From Shewanella pealeana ATCC 700345 (GTDB taxonomy: Bacteria; Pseudomonadota; Gammaproteobacteria; Enterobacterales; Shewanellaceae): DNA of 64,000 bases. Shown here piece by piece: positions 37,279-46,299 of this stretch; position 1 is the stretch's first letter; every line of letters begins with the position of its first letter. Both the position numbers and the translations under genes were made by a program. The notes beneath the pieces are model-generated. The model ran no database searches and was not told the origin of the DNA. It was given only the letters and a program-made list of their open reading frames with translations. The DNA lies in NCBI RefSeq assembly GCF_000018285.1, contig NC_009901.1:1611001-1675000 (forward strand). The letters run 5' to 3'.

Positions 37279-38460
37279 ATGGCTATTTCAGTAAATACTA
37301 ACGTTACTTCAATGCGAGCACAGGGCAACCTAAACAGTGCTAACTCAAGTGTTCAAACCTCAATGGAGCGTTTGTCTTCGGGTCTGCGTATTAACAGTGC
37401 AAAAGACGATGCTGCAGGTCTGCAAATCTCTAACCGTATGACCAGCCAAATTAACGGTATCGGTGTCGCTATGCGTAACGCTAACGACGGTATCTCTATC
37501 GCGCAAACTGCTGAAGGTGCGATGCAAGAATCGACTAACATCCTGCAGCGTATGCGTGATCTTTCTCTACAGTCGGCTAACGGCTCAAACTCTGCTGATG
37601 ACCGCGCGGCGATGCAGAAAGAGATTACATCACTTAATGCTGAATTGACCCGTATCTCGGATACCACTTCATTCGGTGGCCAGAAATTACTCGATGGTAA
37701 CTATGGCACCCAGAACTTTCAGGTCGGTGCTAATGCCAATGAGACCATCTCATTAACACTATCAGATATTTCTGCTGATCAACTCGGTTCATCTGGTCAA
37801 TCGGTAGATGGTGCGCTAACTGCAGCGGAAATTACTGCAACTGTTGCAGGTGGTACGGGAAGTGGTGAAATTTCATTCTCTTATACGCCTTTGGATGGCT
37901 CCGCTGAAACACTAACCGCCGATCTAACGGGTGTGACTGATGCGGATGGCATGGCTGCAGCAATTAATACAGCCCTAGCAGGAGCAAGTATTAGTACAGG
38001 TGTAGTAGCATCTTCTGATGGTACAGATGTGACTTTTGGTGGCATAGGTAACAATGGCGATGTGCTAACGTTAACAAGAAAAATCGACGATGGTACGACT
38101 ACGGCTCCGGCAACAGCTTTTGCGTTAGGCGGAGATGATTCACAAGTTAATTCGGTTAATGATATCGACCTAACCACAGAAGCTGGTTCGCAAAGCGCAA
38201 TATCGACTATCGATGCGGCTATTTCACAAATCGATAGCCAACGTGCCGACTTAGGTGCGGTACAAAACCGTATGAACTTCACCATTAACAACTTGAGCAA
38301 CATTCAGTCTAACGTGTCAGATGCACGTAGCCGTATTCAAGATGTCGATTTTGCCAAAGAAACTGCCGAGCTGACTAAGCAGCAGATTCTGTCGCAAACT
38401 TCATCTGCGATGCTGGCTCAGGCTAACCAGTTACCACAAGCTGCATTATCACTGTTATAA
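37279..38460 (+). CDS. Flagellin (second copy)
   Basis: Filament subunit of 393 residues, paralogue of the upstream flagellin. N-terminal [17 protein letters not shown] and C-terminal [20 protein letters not shown] are conserved; it ends LPQAALSLL without the final Gly of the first copy. Between 37786 and 38149 it is 361 of 364 bases identical to the first copy, whereas the first 80 bases of the two genes differ at 14 positions. Own sigma28 promoter and terminator, so it is transcribed alone as a late gene. Confidence 0.95.
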   Translation: MAISVNTNVTSMRAQGNLNSANSSVQTSMERLSSGLRINSAKDDAAGLQISNRMTSQINGIGVAMRNANDGISIAQTAEGAMQESTNILQRMRDLSLQSANGSNSADDRAAMQKEITSLNAELTRISDTTSFGGQKLLDGNYGTQNFQVGANANETISLTLSDISADQLGSSGQSVDGALTAAEITATVAGGTGSGEISFSYTPLDGSAETLTADLTGVTDADGMAAAINTALAGASISTGVVASSDGTDVTFGGIGNNGDVLTLTRKIDDGTTTAPATAFALGGDDSQVNSVNDIDLTTEAGSQSAISTIDAAISQIDSQRADLGAVQNRMNFTINNLSNIQSNVSDARSRIQDVDFAKETAELTKQQILSQTSSAMLAQANQLPQAALSLL

Positions 38461-38519
38461 GACTTATTAAGTCAAAATCAGCGATGAGTAAGGCTAACAG
38501 GTTTAGCTAATTGGATAAT

Positions 38520-38557
38520 AAGGGGAGAGGCGGTAACGTCTCTCCCCTTGCTGTTTA
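38520..38557 (+). terminator. Terminator after the second flagellin
   Basis: 10-bp stem AAGGGGAGAG / CTCTCCCCTT with a 10-nt loop, then a short T-rich stretch (GCTGTTT), 59 nt after the stop. Confidence 0.85.
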
Positions 38558-38672
38558 AAATCAGTGATAACGGTACGCTTTTTAGTGTAAAAGTATAACG
38601 TCATATTGACTGAGAGACGATTAGCAACTTGTGCACGACTCACTAAAAATGGATAGCAACAGGAGTGATGAA

Positions 38673-39146
38673 ATGGAACTTAACATGACTGCTAGTCTTG
38701 CGCCTGTGTCAAATGATGGGGCTCAGGAACAAATTAAAAGCTTGAATCAAGCCATGCTAAAAGCAGAGCCAAGCTCTGAACAACGTGGGCTAGCGATAGA
38801 TACTAATAGTGCAGGGCTATCGCAGGTCACAGACAAAATCAGTATGCTTGAAAACAGCAAAATTACAGATGAAAATGCTCAACTTAATAAGCTTGAGCCT
38901 GTCAATCAGTCTCCCGAAGAGATGGAGGAGGTTGCAAGCAAATTATCTGACCTGATGGCTATGCTGCGTAAGGGATTATCTTTTTCGGTCGATGAATCGC
39001 TCGGAAAGCAAGTGATCAGTGTGCTCGATATCGACACTGGGGAGTTAATAAGACAGATCCCAAATGAAGAAGCATTAGAGTTGGCAATAAAATTGCAAGA
39101 GAAAATGGCAGAAATGGATGGTTTATTGATGTCGACAGAAGTATAA
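38673..39146 (+). CDS. flaG: Flagellar protein FlaG
   Basis: About 157 residues. The N-terminal half is disordered and Gln/Asn/Ser-rich. The C-terminal FlaG domain (about 80-155) has LSFSVDESLGKQVISVLDID then TGELIRQIPNEEALELA. FlaG affects filament length in related polar flagella. I start at the ATG at 38673, with AGGAG at good spacing; a GTG at 38631 is in frame but less supported. The order flaG-fliD is conserved. Confidence 0.9.
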   Translation: MELNMTASLAPVSNDGAQEQIKSLNQAMLKAEPSSEQRGLAIDTNSAGLSQVTDKISMLENSKITDENAQLNKLEPVNQSPEEMEEVASKLSDLMAMLRKGLSFSVDESLGKQVISVLDIDTGELIRQIPNEEALELAIKLQEKMAEMDGLLMSTEV

Positions 39147-39240
39147 CTGGGCGCTTTGTAATAAATTAACTATTACAGACTCTATTTCTAGTTTATGAAG
39201 TATTAGATTGATATTTGGCTAATCACTTAATGAGGTTTTT

Positions 39241-40602
39241 ATGGGATTAACATCGGTTGGTATTGGTTCTGGAATGGATATCAATGGCATTGTGTCGGCG
39301 CTAGTGGGAGCCGAAAACGATCCAAAGGTTGCCAAGTTTGATGCTGATGAAGGCAAGATTAACGCGCAGATATCGGGTATTGGCTCACTAAAGAGTGCAT
39401 TGACTGAATTTCAAGACAGTTTAGAGAAGTTAACCGACCCAGATACTTTTATTGCACGTAAGGTCGAGCTGTCTAATAAAGACTTTATTAGTGCGACCGC
39501 AGACGAAACCGCTGTTTCCGGTAGTTATAAAATTGAAGTTGAGCAGTTAGCCGAAAGTCAAAAGATTGGCTCTGCTGCCGTGGCTGATGCTACAGCGGCA
39601 TTAGGAGAGGGGTCGTTAACTTTTGGTGTTGATGGCAAAGACTTTACCGTTGCTGTTGAAGCGGGGGATTCACTTGAAACAGTGATGAAAAAAATCAACG
39701 ATGCGGAAGATAACGTTGGTGTGACAGCAACCATCATTAACGGTGATAATGGCCCTCAACTGGTAATGACGTCAGATAAAACGGGTACTGCTAATAACAT
39801 TACCGTTGCCGCAACCGACACCGATGGTGGTACAGGCTTAGCAAAGACCTTTACTATGACCGAACTTAGCGCGGCAAAAGATGCGGTGTTGTATGTAGAT
39901 GGCTTGAAGGTGACATCAGCTAGCAATGAAGTCGAGAACGTGATTACCGGGGTTAGTTTAACCCTCAAAGATGAAGATTTATCTAAAAGCACTACGCTAA
40001 CGATCTCACCCGATACGGATTCTGTAAAGAAGAGCGTGGAGGGTTTTGTTGAGGCTTACAATGCCTTGATGGGAACAGTGTCTGATCTGTCTAGTTATGA
40101 TGCTGAAACAGAGCAAGCTGGAATTTTGCAAGGCGACTCGATGATCCGCAGTCTTCAGAGCCAGTTGCGTGGTGTGTTATCCAGTAGTTTTGATACCTCA
40201 GAAGGTACGACCATGCTGGCTAATATAGGCATAAAGACCACTCAGCAAGGTACACTTGAGATTGATGAGGATATTTTAGATAAAGCGCTAAACTCTGATA
40301 TGTCGCAAATTCGAGAAATGTTTAGCGCAGAAGATACAGGTTTAGCGGCGAGATTAGACGGATTGGCCGAAACCTACGTACAATCTGGGGGCACGTTAGA
40401 TAGTCGTGATGAAACTTTAGATAACCAGATATCACGACTCACTGATAGCCGAGAGCTATTCGCTCGGAAAATGGCTGCATACGAAACTCGACTGTTTAAT
40501 CAGTTTAATGCCATGGACTTGATGGTCGCTAGTCTGAATCAGCAATCTAGCGATTTGTTCAATCGTCTCGATTCTCTGCCAGGTATGGTGCCGCAAAATT
40601 AG
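39241..40602 (+). CDS. fliD: Flagellar filament cap FliD
   Basis: Capping protein that folds flagellin at the filament tip. 453 residues: N-terminal MGLTSVGIGSGMDINGIVSA, two middle domains, and C-terminal RKMAAYETRLFNQFNAMDLM, typical of HAP2. Lies between flaG and the fliT-like gene and is presumably cotranscribed with them. Confidence 0.95.
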   Translation: MGLTSVGIGSGMDINGIVSALVGAENDPKVAKFDADEGKINAQISGIGSLKSALTEFQDSLEKLTDPDTFIARKVELSNKDFISATADETAVSGSYKIEVEQLAESQKIGSAAVADATAALGEGSLTFGVDGKDFTVAVEAGDSLETVMKKINDAEDNVGVTATIINGDNGPQLVMTSDKTGTANNITVAATDTDGGTGLAKTFTMTELSAAKDAVLYVDGLKVTSASNEVENVITGVSLTLKDEDLSKSTTLTISPDTDSVKKSVEGFVEAYNALMGTVSDLSSYDAETEQAGILQGDSMIRSLQSQLRGVLSSSFDTSEGTTMLANIGIKTTQQGTLEIDEDILDKALNSDMSQIREMFSAEDTGLAARLDGLAETYVQSGGTLDSRDETLDNQISRLTDSRELFARKMAAYETRLFNQFNAMDLMVASLNQQSSDLFNRLDSLPGMVPQN

Positions 40603-40748
40603 TTACTTTGACTTACTTATTTTATAGCCTTGCTTTGACTGTTTTTGTCACTGCAGGCTTTTGCTTGATAACATCAGAATGAGTAAAAGGCGTTAGTAAT
40701 GGCAGCACCAGCCTTGCTATTCATCCCCCTCAATAAGAGAGCTGCTAG

Positions 40749-41126
40749 ATGTCAAATTCACAGATAAACGCACAGACAAGCTCACAGTTAAGCACGGAAG
40801 CATTGGCCATCGAGTTAGCAAAACTGGATGAGGCTTTATCACAATTGCTAGGTAGGTTAGAAAATACTCTGTTTGAAGACGACGAAAGTGACACCTTGGT
40901 ATCTAAATTGCAAGATGCTATTGGTGCCCGTCAAATTTTGATTGCTCAGCTAGTGAATGATGATCAGATCCAAGATAGGTCTTATCTACAACAGCTTGCA
41001 CAGAGCACTAAAAACTTTGAAGTTCGAGCACGTAACGTTCTTGCCGATAGGGAAGCTTTGTTAGGGGCGCTTCGCAAGGGCAGACGACAAACAAATCTTT
41101 ACAAGACAATAGATTCGAATAGGTAG
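40749..41126 (+). CDS. FliT/FlaI-like flagellar chaperone candidate
   Basis: A 125-residue, all-helical, charged protein between fliD and fliS. In Vibrio and Shewanella polar loci this place is held by FlaI, regarded as a FliT-type chaperone for FliD. Sequence support comes mainly from size, helical character (IELAKLDEALSQLLGRLENTL) and position; no catalytic motif is expected. fliS begins 6 nt later. Confidence 0.65.
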   Translation: MSNSQINAQTSSQLSTEALAIELAKLDEALSQLLGRLENTLFEDDESDTLVSKLQDAIGARQILIAQLVNDDQIQDRSYLQQLAQSTKNFEVRARNVLADREALLGALRKGRRQTNLYKTIDSNR

Positions 41127-41132
41127 GTATTT

Positions 41133-41534
41133 ATGAGAGGTTCGCTTCAATCATATCGTAAGGTCTCATTAGATAGCAGTATTGCTGTGGCTTCACCGCA
41201 TAAGGTCATTCAGATGATGTTTGCCGGAGCTTTAGAGCGCTTAGCTCAGGGCCGTTATGCCATAGAGCAGAATAACCTAGAACTAAAGGGTGTGAGTTTA
41301 GGTAAAGCTGTGAGTATTGTTGCTGGATTAAATAGTAGCTTGAATATGGAAGCTGAGGGTGATGTTGCTGGCAACCTAAGCGCTCTTTATGATTTTATGC
41401 TGCAGAGGATCACCGATGCAAACATCAACAATGATACTAAAGCGATAGATGATGCAACCGATATTCTACGTGTTATTAAAGAGGCGTGGGATGCAATACC
41501 TAGCGAATTGCATGAGCTATCTTCACAAAACTAA
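41133..41534 (+). CDS. fliS: Flagellin chaperone FliS
   Basis: Chaperone that keeps flagellin monomeric before export. 133 residues: SLQSYRKVSLDSSIAVASPH near the start, then KVIQMMFAGALERLAQGRYA and the later LYDFMLQRITDANINND. Good AGG-containing ribosome binding site. Closes the flaG-fliD-fliT-fliS group; terminator 47 nt after the stop. Confidence 0.93.
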   Translation: MRGSLQSYRKVSLDSSIAVASPHKVIQMMFAGALERLAQGRYAIEQNNLELKGVSLGKAVSIVAGLNSSLNMEAEGDVAGNLSALYDFMLQRITDANINNDTKAIDDATDILRVIKEAWDAIPSELHELSSQN

Positions 41535-41580
41535 TTACTTTGTTAATAAGTTGGCTTAGGTTTCTGGCCTGTTGTTTTAT

Positions 41581-41604
41581 AGGAGTGTTAACGCACTCCT
41601 TTTT
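41581..41604 (+). terminator. Terminator after fliS
   Basis: 7-bp stem AGGAGTG / CACTCCT, TTAACG loop, five T. The following 240 bp to flrA show no further clear feature apart from a weak TTGAGA-N17-TAATTA candidate (41782-41810). Confidence 0.92.
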
Positions 41605-41847
41605 GTCACCCGTCAAAAATACGTCTTACAGTTGATTGTAAAGTAGAGATTTTAACCTAAAACTTACTAAGCTCCTCATAAAACTCATCAGGGGCTTGCT
41701 AATAACGGGCTGATAATACACTATTCTATAAGGTAGATATTTGAGATTAAATTTCAGATAACTACTGGCTGAACAATTAGCTTGAGAAAAGCAACGAACA
41801 CTAATAATTAATGCGCTGAAAATATTTGAGCCTATACGGCCTTCGGA

Positions 41848-43281
41848 ATGATGCAAACAGATCAACGAATTCTACTTGTCGGTAACCAGTCAGAGCGAAT
41901 TAATCGCTTGTCGTGTGTATTTGAGTTCTTAGGAGAGCAGGTCGAACTGATCGACTTCGATAAACTCGAGACGTACACTAAGCAGACGCGCTTTCGCGCG
42001 ATTGTTTTACCTTCTGAGAACCAATCGAAAGAACTTATCCAGTCTTTGACTGGTACGCTTCCTTGGCAGCCTTTTTTAATGTTAGGGGAAAGAGGCGACA
42101 TTAAAACGTCGAATATTCTCGGCTGCATCGAAGAACCCTTAAACTACCCACAATTAACTGAGTTACTCCACTTTTGTCAGGTCTATGGTCAAGTTAAACG
42201 TCCAGAGATCCCAACTAGCGCAAATCAGACTAAATTATTTAGAAGTTTAGTGGGTCGTAGCGAGGGTATTGCCAATGTTCGTCACCTCATTAATCAGGTG
42301 GCAGGTTCTGACGCTACAGTATTAGTACTTGGGCAATCAGGAACGGGTAAAGAAGTGGTTGCTCGTAATATTCACTATATTTCAGAACGTCGCAATGGAC
42401 CGTTTATTCCGGTAAATTGCGGTGCGATTCCTCCAGAATTACTGGAGAGTGAACTTTTTGGTCATGAGAAGGGTTCATTCACCGGGGCAATCAGTGCACG
42501 TAAAGGTCGTTTCGAACTTGCGGAAAAAGGCACCTTATTCCTCGATGAGATTGGCGATATGCCATTGCAGATGCAAGTTAAATTATTACGTGTACTGCAA
42601 GAGCGTATGTTTGAGCGTGTTGGTGGCAGTAAGTCTATTTCAGCCGATGTTCGCGTTGTTGCTGCAACCCATAGAAACTTAGAAACCATGATAGAGAAGG
42701 GAGATTTTAGAGAAGATCTCTATTACCGCCTCAATGTTTTCCCAATCGAAATGCCTGCTTTGTGCGAACGCAAAGAAGATATCCCCCTGTTACTGCAAGA
42801 ATTAGTCAGCCGTGTTTATAACGAAGGCCGCGGCCGAGTTCGTTTCACTCAACGTGCAATCGAGTCTCTTAAAGAGCACTTATGGTCAGGTAACGTTCGT
42901 GAACTGTCTAACTTGGTTGAACGTTTAACGATTCTTTATCCGGGTGGACTGGTCGATGTCAATGACTTACCTATCAAGTACCGTCATATCGATGTTCCTG
43001 AATACTGTGTCGAAATCAGTGAAGAGCAGCAAGAGCGTGACGCTTTAGCCTCTATCTTCAACGATGAAGAGCCTATCGAGATCCCAGAGACGCGATTCCC
43101 GAGTGAGTTGCCACCAGAAGGGGTCAACTTAAAAGACTTATTGGCAGAGCTTGAGATCGATATGATCAGACAAGCACTAGATCAACAAGATAGCGTGGTT
43201 GCCCGTGCAGCAGAAATGCTAGGCATTCGTCGTACCACCTTAGTTGAAAAAATGCGTAAGTACGGATTGAGTAAAGATTAA
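41848..43281 (+). CDS. flrA: Flagellar master regulator FlrA (sigma54 activator, FleQ type)
   Basis: Top regulator of polar flagellar genes. 477 residues: a FleQ-type N-terminal domain (about 5-115) without a clear phosphoacceptor, the sigma54-interacting AAA+ domain (Walker A GQSGTGKE at 162-169; Walker B LFLDEIGDM), and a C-terminal Fis-type helix-turn-helix (AEMLGIRRTTLVEKMRKYGL). The sigma54-contact loop reads GSFTGA (209-214) instead of the usual GAFTGA. ATG codons at 41848 and 41851 are both possible. It is set apart by the fliS terminator and by cluster R5. Confidence 0.95.
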   Translation: MMQTDQRILLVGNQSERINRLSCVFEFLGEQVELIDFDKLETYTKQTRFRAIVLPSENQSKELIQSLTGTLPWQPFLMLGERGDIKTSNILGCIEEPLNYPQLTELLHFCQVYGQVKRPEIPTSANQTKLFRSLVGRSEGIANVRHLINQVAGSDATVLVLGQSGTGKEVVARNIHYISERRNGPFIPVNCGAIPPELLESELFGHEKGSFTGAISARKGRFELAEKGTLFLDEIGDMPLQMQVKLLRVLQERMFERVGGSKSISADVRVVAATHRNLETMIEKGDFREDLYYRLNVFPIEMPALCERKEDIPLLLQELVSRVYNEGRGRVRFTQRAIESLKEHLWSGNVRELSNLVERLTILYPGGLVDVNDLPIKYRHIDVPEYCVEISEEQQERDALASIFNDEEPIEIPETRFPSELPPEGVNLKDLLAELEIDMIRQALDQQDSVVARAAEMLGIRRTTLVEKMRKYGLSKD

Positions 43282-43780
43282 AGCTAAGACGAACGCTTCG
43301 CTCACGGAAGACGGAAGACGGAATCTTCGCAGGCTCAAAGCCGAGAAGGACGCCCTTCGGGCTGCTAGGGCGTTCGCAGGCTTACTTCGAGGGCGCTGCG
43401 CTTCTAGGTTCTAGGAAAAGCATAAGCTGAGACAAATCGGAACGCTTCGCTTACGGAAGACGGAACGTTCCCAAGCTCACTTACAGCACGCTGCGCTGAC
43501 AGGTCAAGCAAAGATATTTCGCGAATAAGCCAGAAGCTGAGTCTTCTGGTTTTTTATTGCCTTCGTTTTAATCTTTTAGCTTTTCCGTAAGCGAAGCGTT
43601 CCGTAGTGGCCTGCAATTCAATTAAATAGCCACGTGCCGTAAGGCCGCAGGCCGTTCCATCTCTGCATTTCCGTCTCAGATTTAACGTCTTAGCTTTTCC
43701 CTAGAACCTAGAAGTCACGAAGTGACGCTCTCGTAGTGGCGTAGTCACGTCCTCGCAGCGCAGCGTCCTTCTTTTAAAGA
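43282..43780. repeat. Mosaic intergenic repeat cluster R5 (between flrA and flrB)
   Basis: About 500 bp with no gene. Left half: GAACGCTTCGCTCACGGAAG, GCCC-TTC-GGGC mini-hairpin (43352-43362), TTCTAGGTTCTAGGAAAAGC, and CGCTGCGCTGACAGG. A terminator hairpin is at 43530-43555, inside 62 bp identical to R3. Right half: reversed-type words TTCCGTAAGCGAAGCGTTCC, GGCC-GCA-GGCC (43643-43653), GTCAC-GAA-GTGAC (43714-43726), GTCCTCGCAGCGCAGCGTCC. It ends just before the flrB promoter. Confidence 0.88.
43530..43555 (+). terminator. Terminator-like hairpin in cluster R5
   Basis: Same CCAGAAG / CTTCTGG hairpin and T-run as in R3; would terminate the flrA transcript. Confidence 0.85.
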
Positions 43781-43783
43781 TAA

Positions 43784-43799
43784 CTGGCATAATTCCTGC
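43784..43799 (+). promoter_or_regulatory. Sigma54 promoter of flrBC
   Basis: CTGGCATAATTCCTGC: GG and GC boxes at exact sigma54 spacing. It is 39 nt before the flrB ATG and directly follows cluster R5. FlrA is the expected activator. Confidence 0.82.
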
Positions 43800-43838
43800 T
43801 TGAACTCATTCAAATGCAGTTTTTTTGACGGGGTTACC

Positions 43839-44954
43839 ATGTCAGCAATTCCACAATCACAAGTCGATGCCAGCGATTCAACTAACGCAATAGCGGCGAA
43901 GCGTCCGCACTTGGTTGACGTTCAGCAAGCCGCAAATATGTCCAATCGTATGGATCATATTCTGCAGGCTATGCCATCTGGCGTGGTGATTATCAGCGGT
44001 GATGGCATTGTTACCGAGGCTAACCCTGTGGCTGTTGAACTCTTAGGTAGCCCATTAGAAGGGCTGCGCTGGCTACAAATCATCAATCGAGCGTTTTCTC
44101 CACAAGATGATGATGGTCACGAGGTCTCATTGCGTAACGGTCGCCGGGTAAAACTCGCTATTACGCCGCTTACGCCAGAGCCTGGTCAACTTATCGTGCT
44201 GACGGATTTGACCGAAACTCGTTTACTGCAAAAGAACTTATCGCATCTGCAAAGATTATCGGCGCTAGGGAAGATGGTGGCGACACTTGCCCATCAAGTG
44301 AGAACCCCTCTAAGTGCGGCTCTTTTATATGCCTCAAACTTGGCTAGCCCTAAAATATCAGAAGATTCGCGTAAGCGCTTTCAAGGCAAGTTAGTCGACA
44401 GACTCAATGAATTAGAGCATCAAGTGAACGATATGCTGCTGATGGCAAAGGGTCGTCAACAGGAGCTAGACTCAATCCTGGTTATCGATGAAGTGGTTGA
44501 TAATGTACTGAGTAACTGTCAGCCGATAGCGGAGCAAAAAGGCTGTCAGTTGATATTTAACAATCAATCAAAACAAAAAATTCGTGCTAATGACGCGGCG
44601 CTTTGCTCGGCAATCAATAACCTTGTGATGAACAGTTTAGAAGCTGAGGCTAGCCAAATCACCTTGCATGCATATGACACTCAAACCGCATTACACCTAG
44701 ACGTGATCGATAATGGTAAGGGGCTCGATGCCAACATGCAGCAAAAGGTACTAGAGCCATTTTTTACTACTAAGTCTCAAGGTACGGGTTTGGGTTTAGC
44801 CGTGGTTCAAGCGGTGGTCAATAACCATGGGGGAATGATGCAGTTTAGCTGTCATCCCGGTAATGGCTGCACTGCGTCATTAAAGTTTCCGTTGATCACG
44901 ACCATTAATAACCATAATAACAATGAAGTGCTTGGAGATAATCAGCATGTCTGA
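43839..44954 (+). CDS. flrB: Flagellar two-component sensor kinase FlrB
   Basis: Soluble histidine kinase that phosphorylates FlrC. About 371 residues: PAS-like sensor (about 35-120), HisKA with LGKMVATLAHQVRTPLSAAL (phosphoacceptor His in LAHQVRTPL), and HATPase with N-box NNLVMNSLEA, DNGKGLD and KSQGTGLGLAVVQAVV. No transmembrane segment. The ATG at 43839 is chosen because the longer TTG start at 43800 would fall on the promoter. It overlaps flrC by 8 nt. Confidence 0.94.
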   Translation: MSAIPQSQVDASDSTNAIAAKRPHLVDVQQAANMSNRMDHILQAMPSGVVIISGDGIVTEANPVAVELLGSPLEGLRWLQIINRAFSPQDDDGHEVSLRNGRRVKLAITPLTPEPGQLIVLTDLTETRLLQKNLSHLQRLSALGKMVATLAHQVRTPLSAALLYASNLASPKISEDSRKRFQGKLVDRLNELEHQVNDMLLMAKGRQQELDSILVIDEVVDNVLSNCQPIAEQKGCQLIFNNQSKQKIRANDAALCSAINNLVMNSLEAEASQITLHAYDTQTALHLDVIDNGKGLDANMQQKVLEPFFTTKSQGTGLGLAVVQAVVNNHGGMMQFSCHPGNGCTASLKFPLITTINNHNNNEVLGDNQHV

Positions 44955-46299
44955 AGGTAAGTTATTACTTGTAGAAGATGATGCTTCACTGCGTGAAGCA
45001 CTGCTCGATACCTTGATGTTAGCGCATTATGATTGTGTCGATGTCGCTTCGGCAGAAGAAGCTATCCTTTCTCTAAAAGCCAACAGATACGATATGGTGA
45101 TAAGCGACGTGCAAATGGAGGGCGTAGGAGGCATAGGCCTGCTCAACTATATGCAGCAACATCACCCGAAAATTCCAGTATTGTTGATGACCGCATATGC
45201 GACCATAGATAACGCGGTAAATGCGATGAAACTTGGCGCGGTCGATTATTTGGCTAAGCCGTTTTCGTCAGAGGTTCTACTCAATCAAGTCTCTCGTTAT
45301 TTGCCAGCTAAAGTGGTTGAAGGCACGCCAATCGTTGCTGATGAAAAGAGTATTGCACTGTTAGCATTGGCGCAGCGGGTGGCTGCATCCGATGCCTCTG
45401 TGATGATTATGGGGCCGAGCGGCAGCGGTAAAGAGGTATTAGCGCGTTATATTCATCAGAACAGCCAACGCGTCGACCAGCCGTTTGTCGCCATTAACTG
45501 CGCGGCAATTCCTGAAAACATGCTTGAGGCGACACTGTTTGGCTATGAGAAGGGCGCCTTTACCGGGGCTTATCAAGCCTGTCCTGGCAAGTTTGAACAG
45601 GCGCAAGGTGGTACTTTGCTGCTTGATGAAATATCTGAGATGGAAGTCGGCTTGCAAGCAAAATTGTTGCGGGTATTGCAAGAGCGTGAAGTGGAGCGTT
45701 TAGGCGGCCGTAAAACGATTAAGCTTAATGTGCGGGTGCTGGCCACCTCGAATCGCGACCTAAAAGCGATGGCATCATCGGGAGAATTTAGGGAAGACTT
45801 GTACTACCGAATTAACGTCTTCCCGCTGACTTGGCCGTCATTAAACCAACGCCCTGCGGATATCTTGCCACTAGCAAGGCACTTGCTGCAGCGCCATGCC
45901 TTAATTGCCAACCGTAGTGAAATCCCTGAGTTCAGTGAGTGCGCGACTCGCCGTTTATTGACTCATCGCTGGCCTGGCAATGTACGCGAACTCGATAATG
46001 TGGTGCAAAGAGCACTTATCTTGTCAGTATCAGCTGAAGTGACTGCGGCAGATATTATAATCGACTCACAAGAGTTAGGTTTTACCGCCGAGGTAATACC
46101 TATGGTTGAGAGTAAACCTGCCGAGCTCGATGGTTTAGGTGACGAATTAAAGGCGCAAGAGCATGTGATTATTTTAGAAACCTTAACTCAATGTGACGGT
46201 AGTCGTAAGCTTGTCGCCGAGAAGTTAGGGATCAGTGCCAGAACTCTGCGTTACAAGATGGCTAAAATGCGTGAATTAGGCATACAAATACCGGCTTAG
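44947..46299 (+). CDS. flrC: Flagellar sigma54-dependent response regulator FlrC
   Basis: Activates basal-body and hook operons when phosphorylated by FlrB. 450 residues: receiver (D54 in MVISDVQM, acidic pair at 11-12), AAA+ domain with Walker A GPSGSGKE, canonical GAFTGA (202-207) and LLLDEISEM, and a C-terminal Fis-type helix-turn-helix (AEKLGISARTLRYKMAKM). Start at 44947 with GGAG upstream; an earlier in-frame start at 44923 is less likely. Overlaps the flrB stop, so translation is coupled. Confidence 0.95.
   Translation: MSEGKLLLVEDDASLREALLDTLMLAHYDCVDVASAEEAILSLKANRYDMVISDVQMEGVGGIGLLNYMQQHHPKIPVLLMTAYATIDNAVNAMKLGAVDYLAKPFSSEVLLNQVSRYLPAKVVEGTPIVADEKSIALLALAQRVAASDASVMIMGPSGSGKEVLARYIHQNSQRVDQPFVAINCAAIPENMLEATLFGYEKGAFTGAYQACPGKFEQAQGGTLLLDEISEMEVGLQAKLLRVLQEREVERLGGRKTIKLNVRVLATSNRDLKAMASSGEFREDLYYRINVFPLTWPSLNQRPADILPLARHLLQRHALIANRSEIPEFSECATRRLLTHRWPGNVRELDNVVQRALILSVSAEVTAADIIIDSQELGFTAEVIPMVESKPAELDGLGDELKAQEHVIILETLTQCDGSRKLVAEKLGISARTLRYKMAKMRELGIQIPA

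Noticed and set aside
41782..41810. Sigma70 promoter for flrA
   Set aside because: TTGAGA-N17-TAATTA is only a weak match and similar matches occur by chance in AT-rich DNA.
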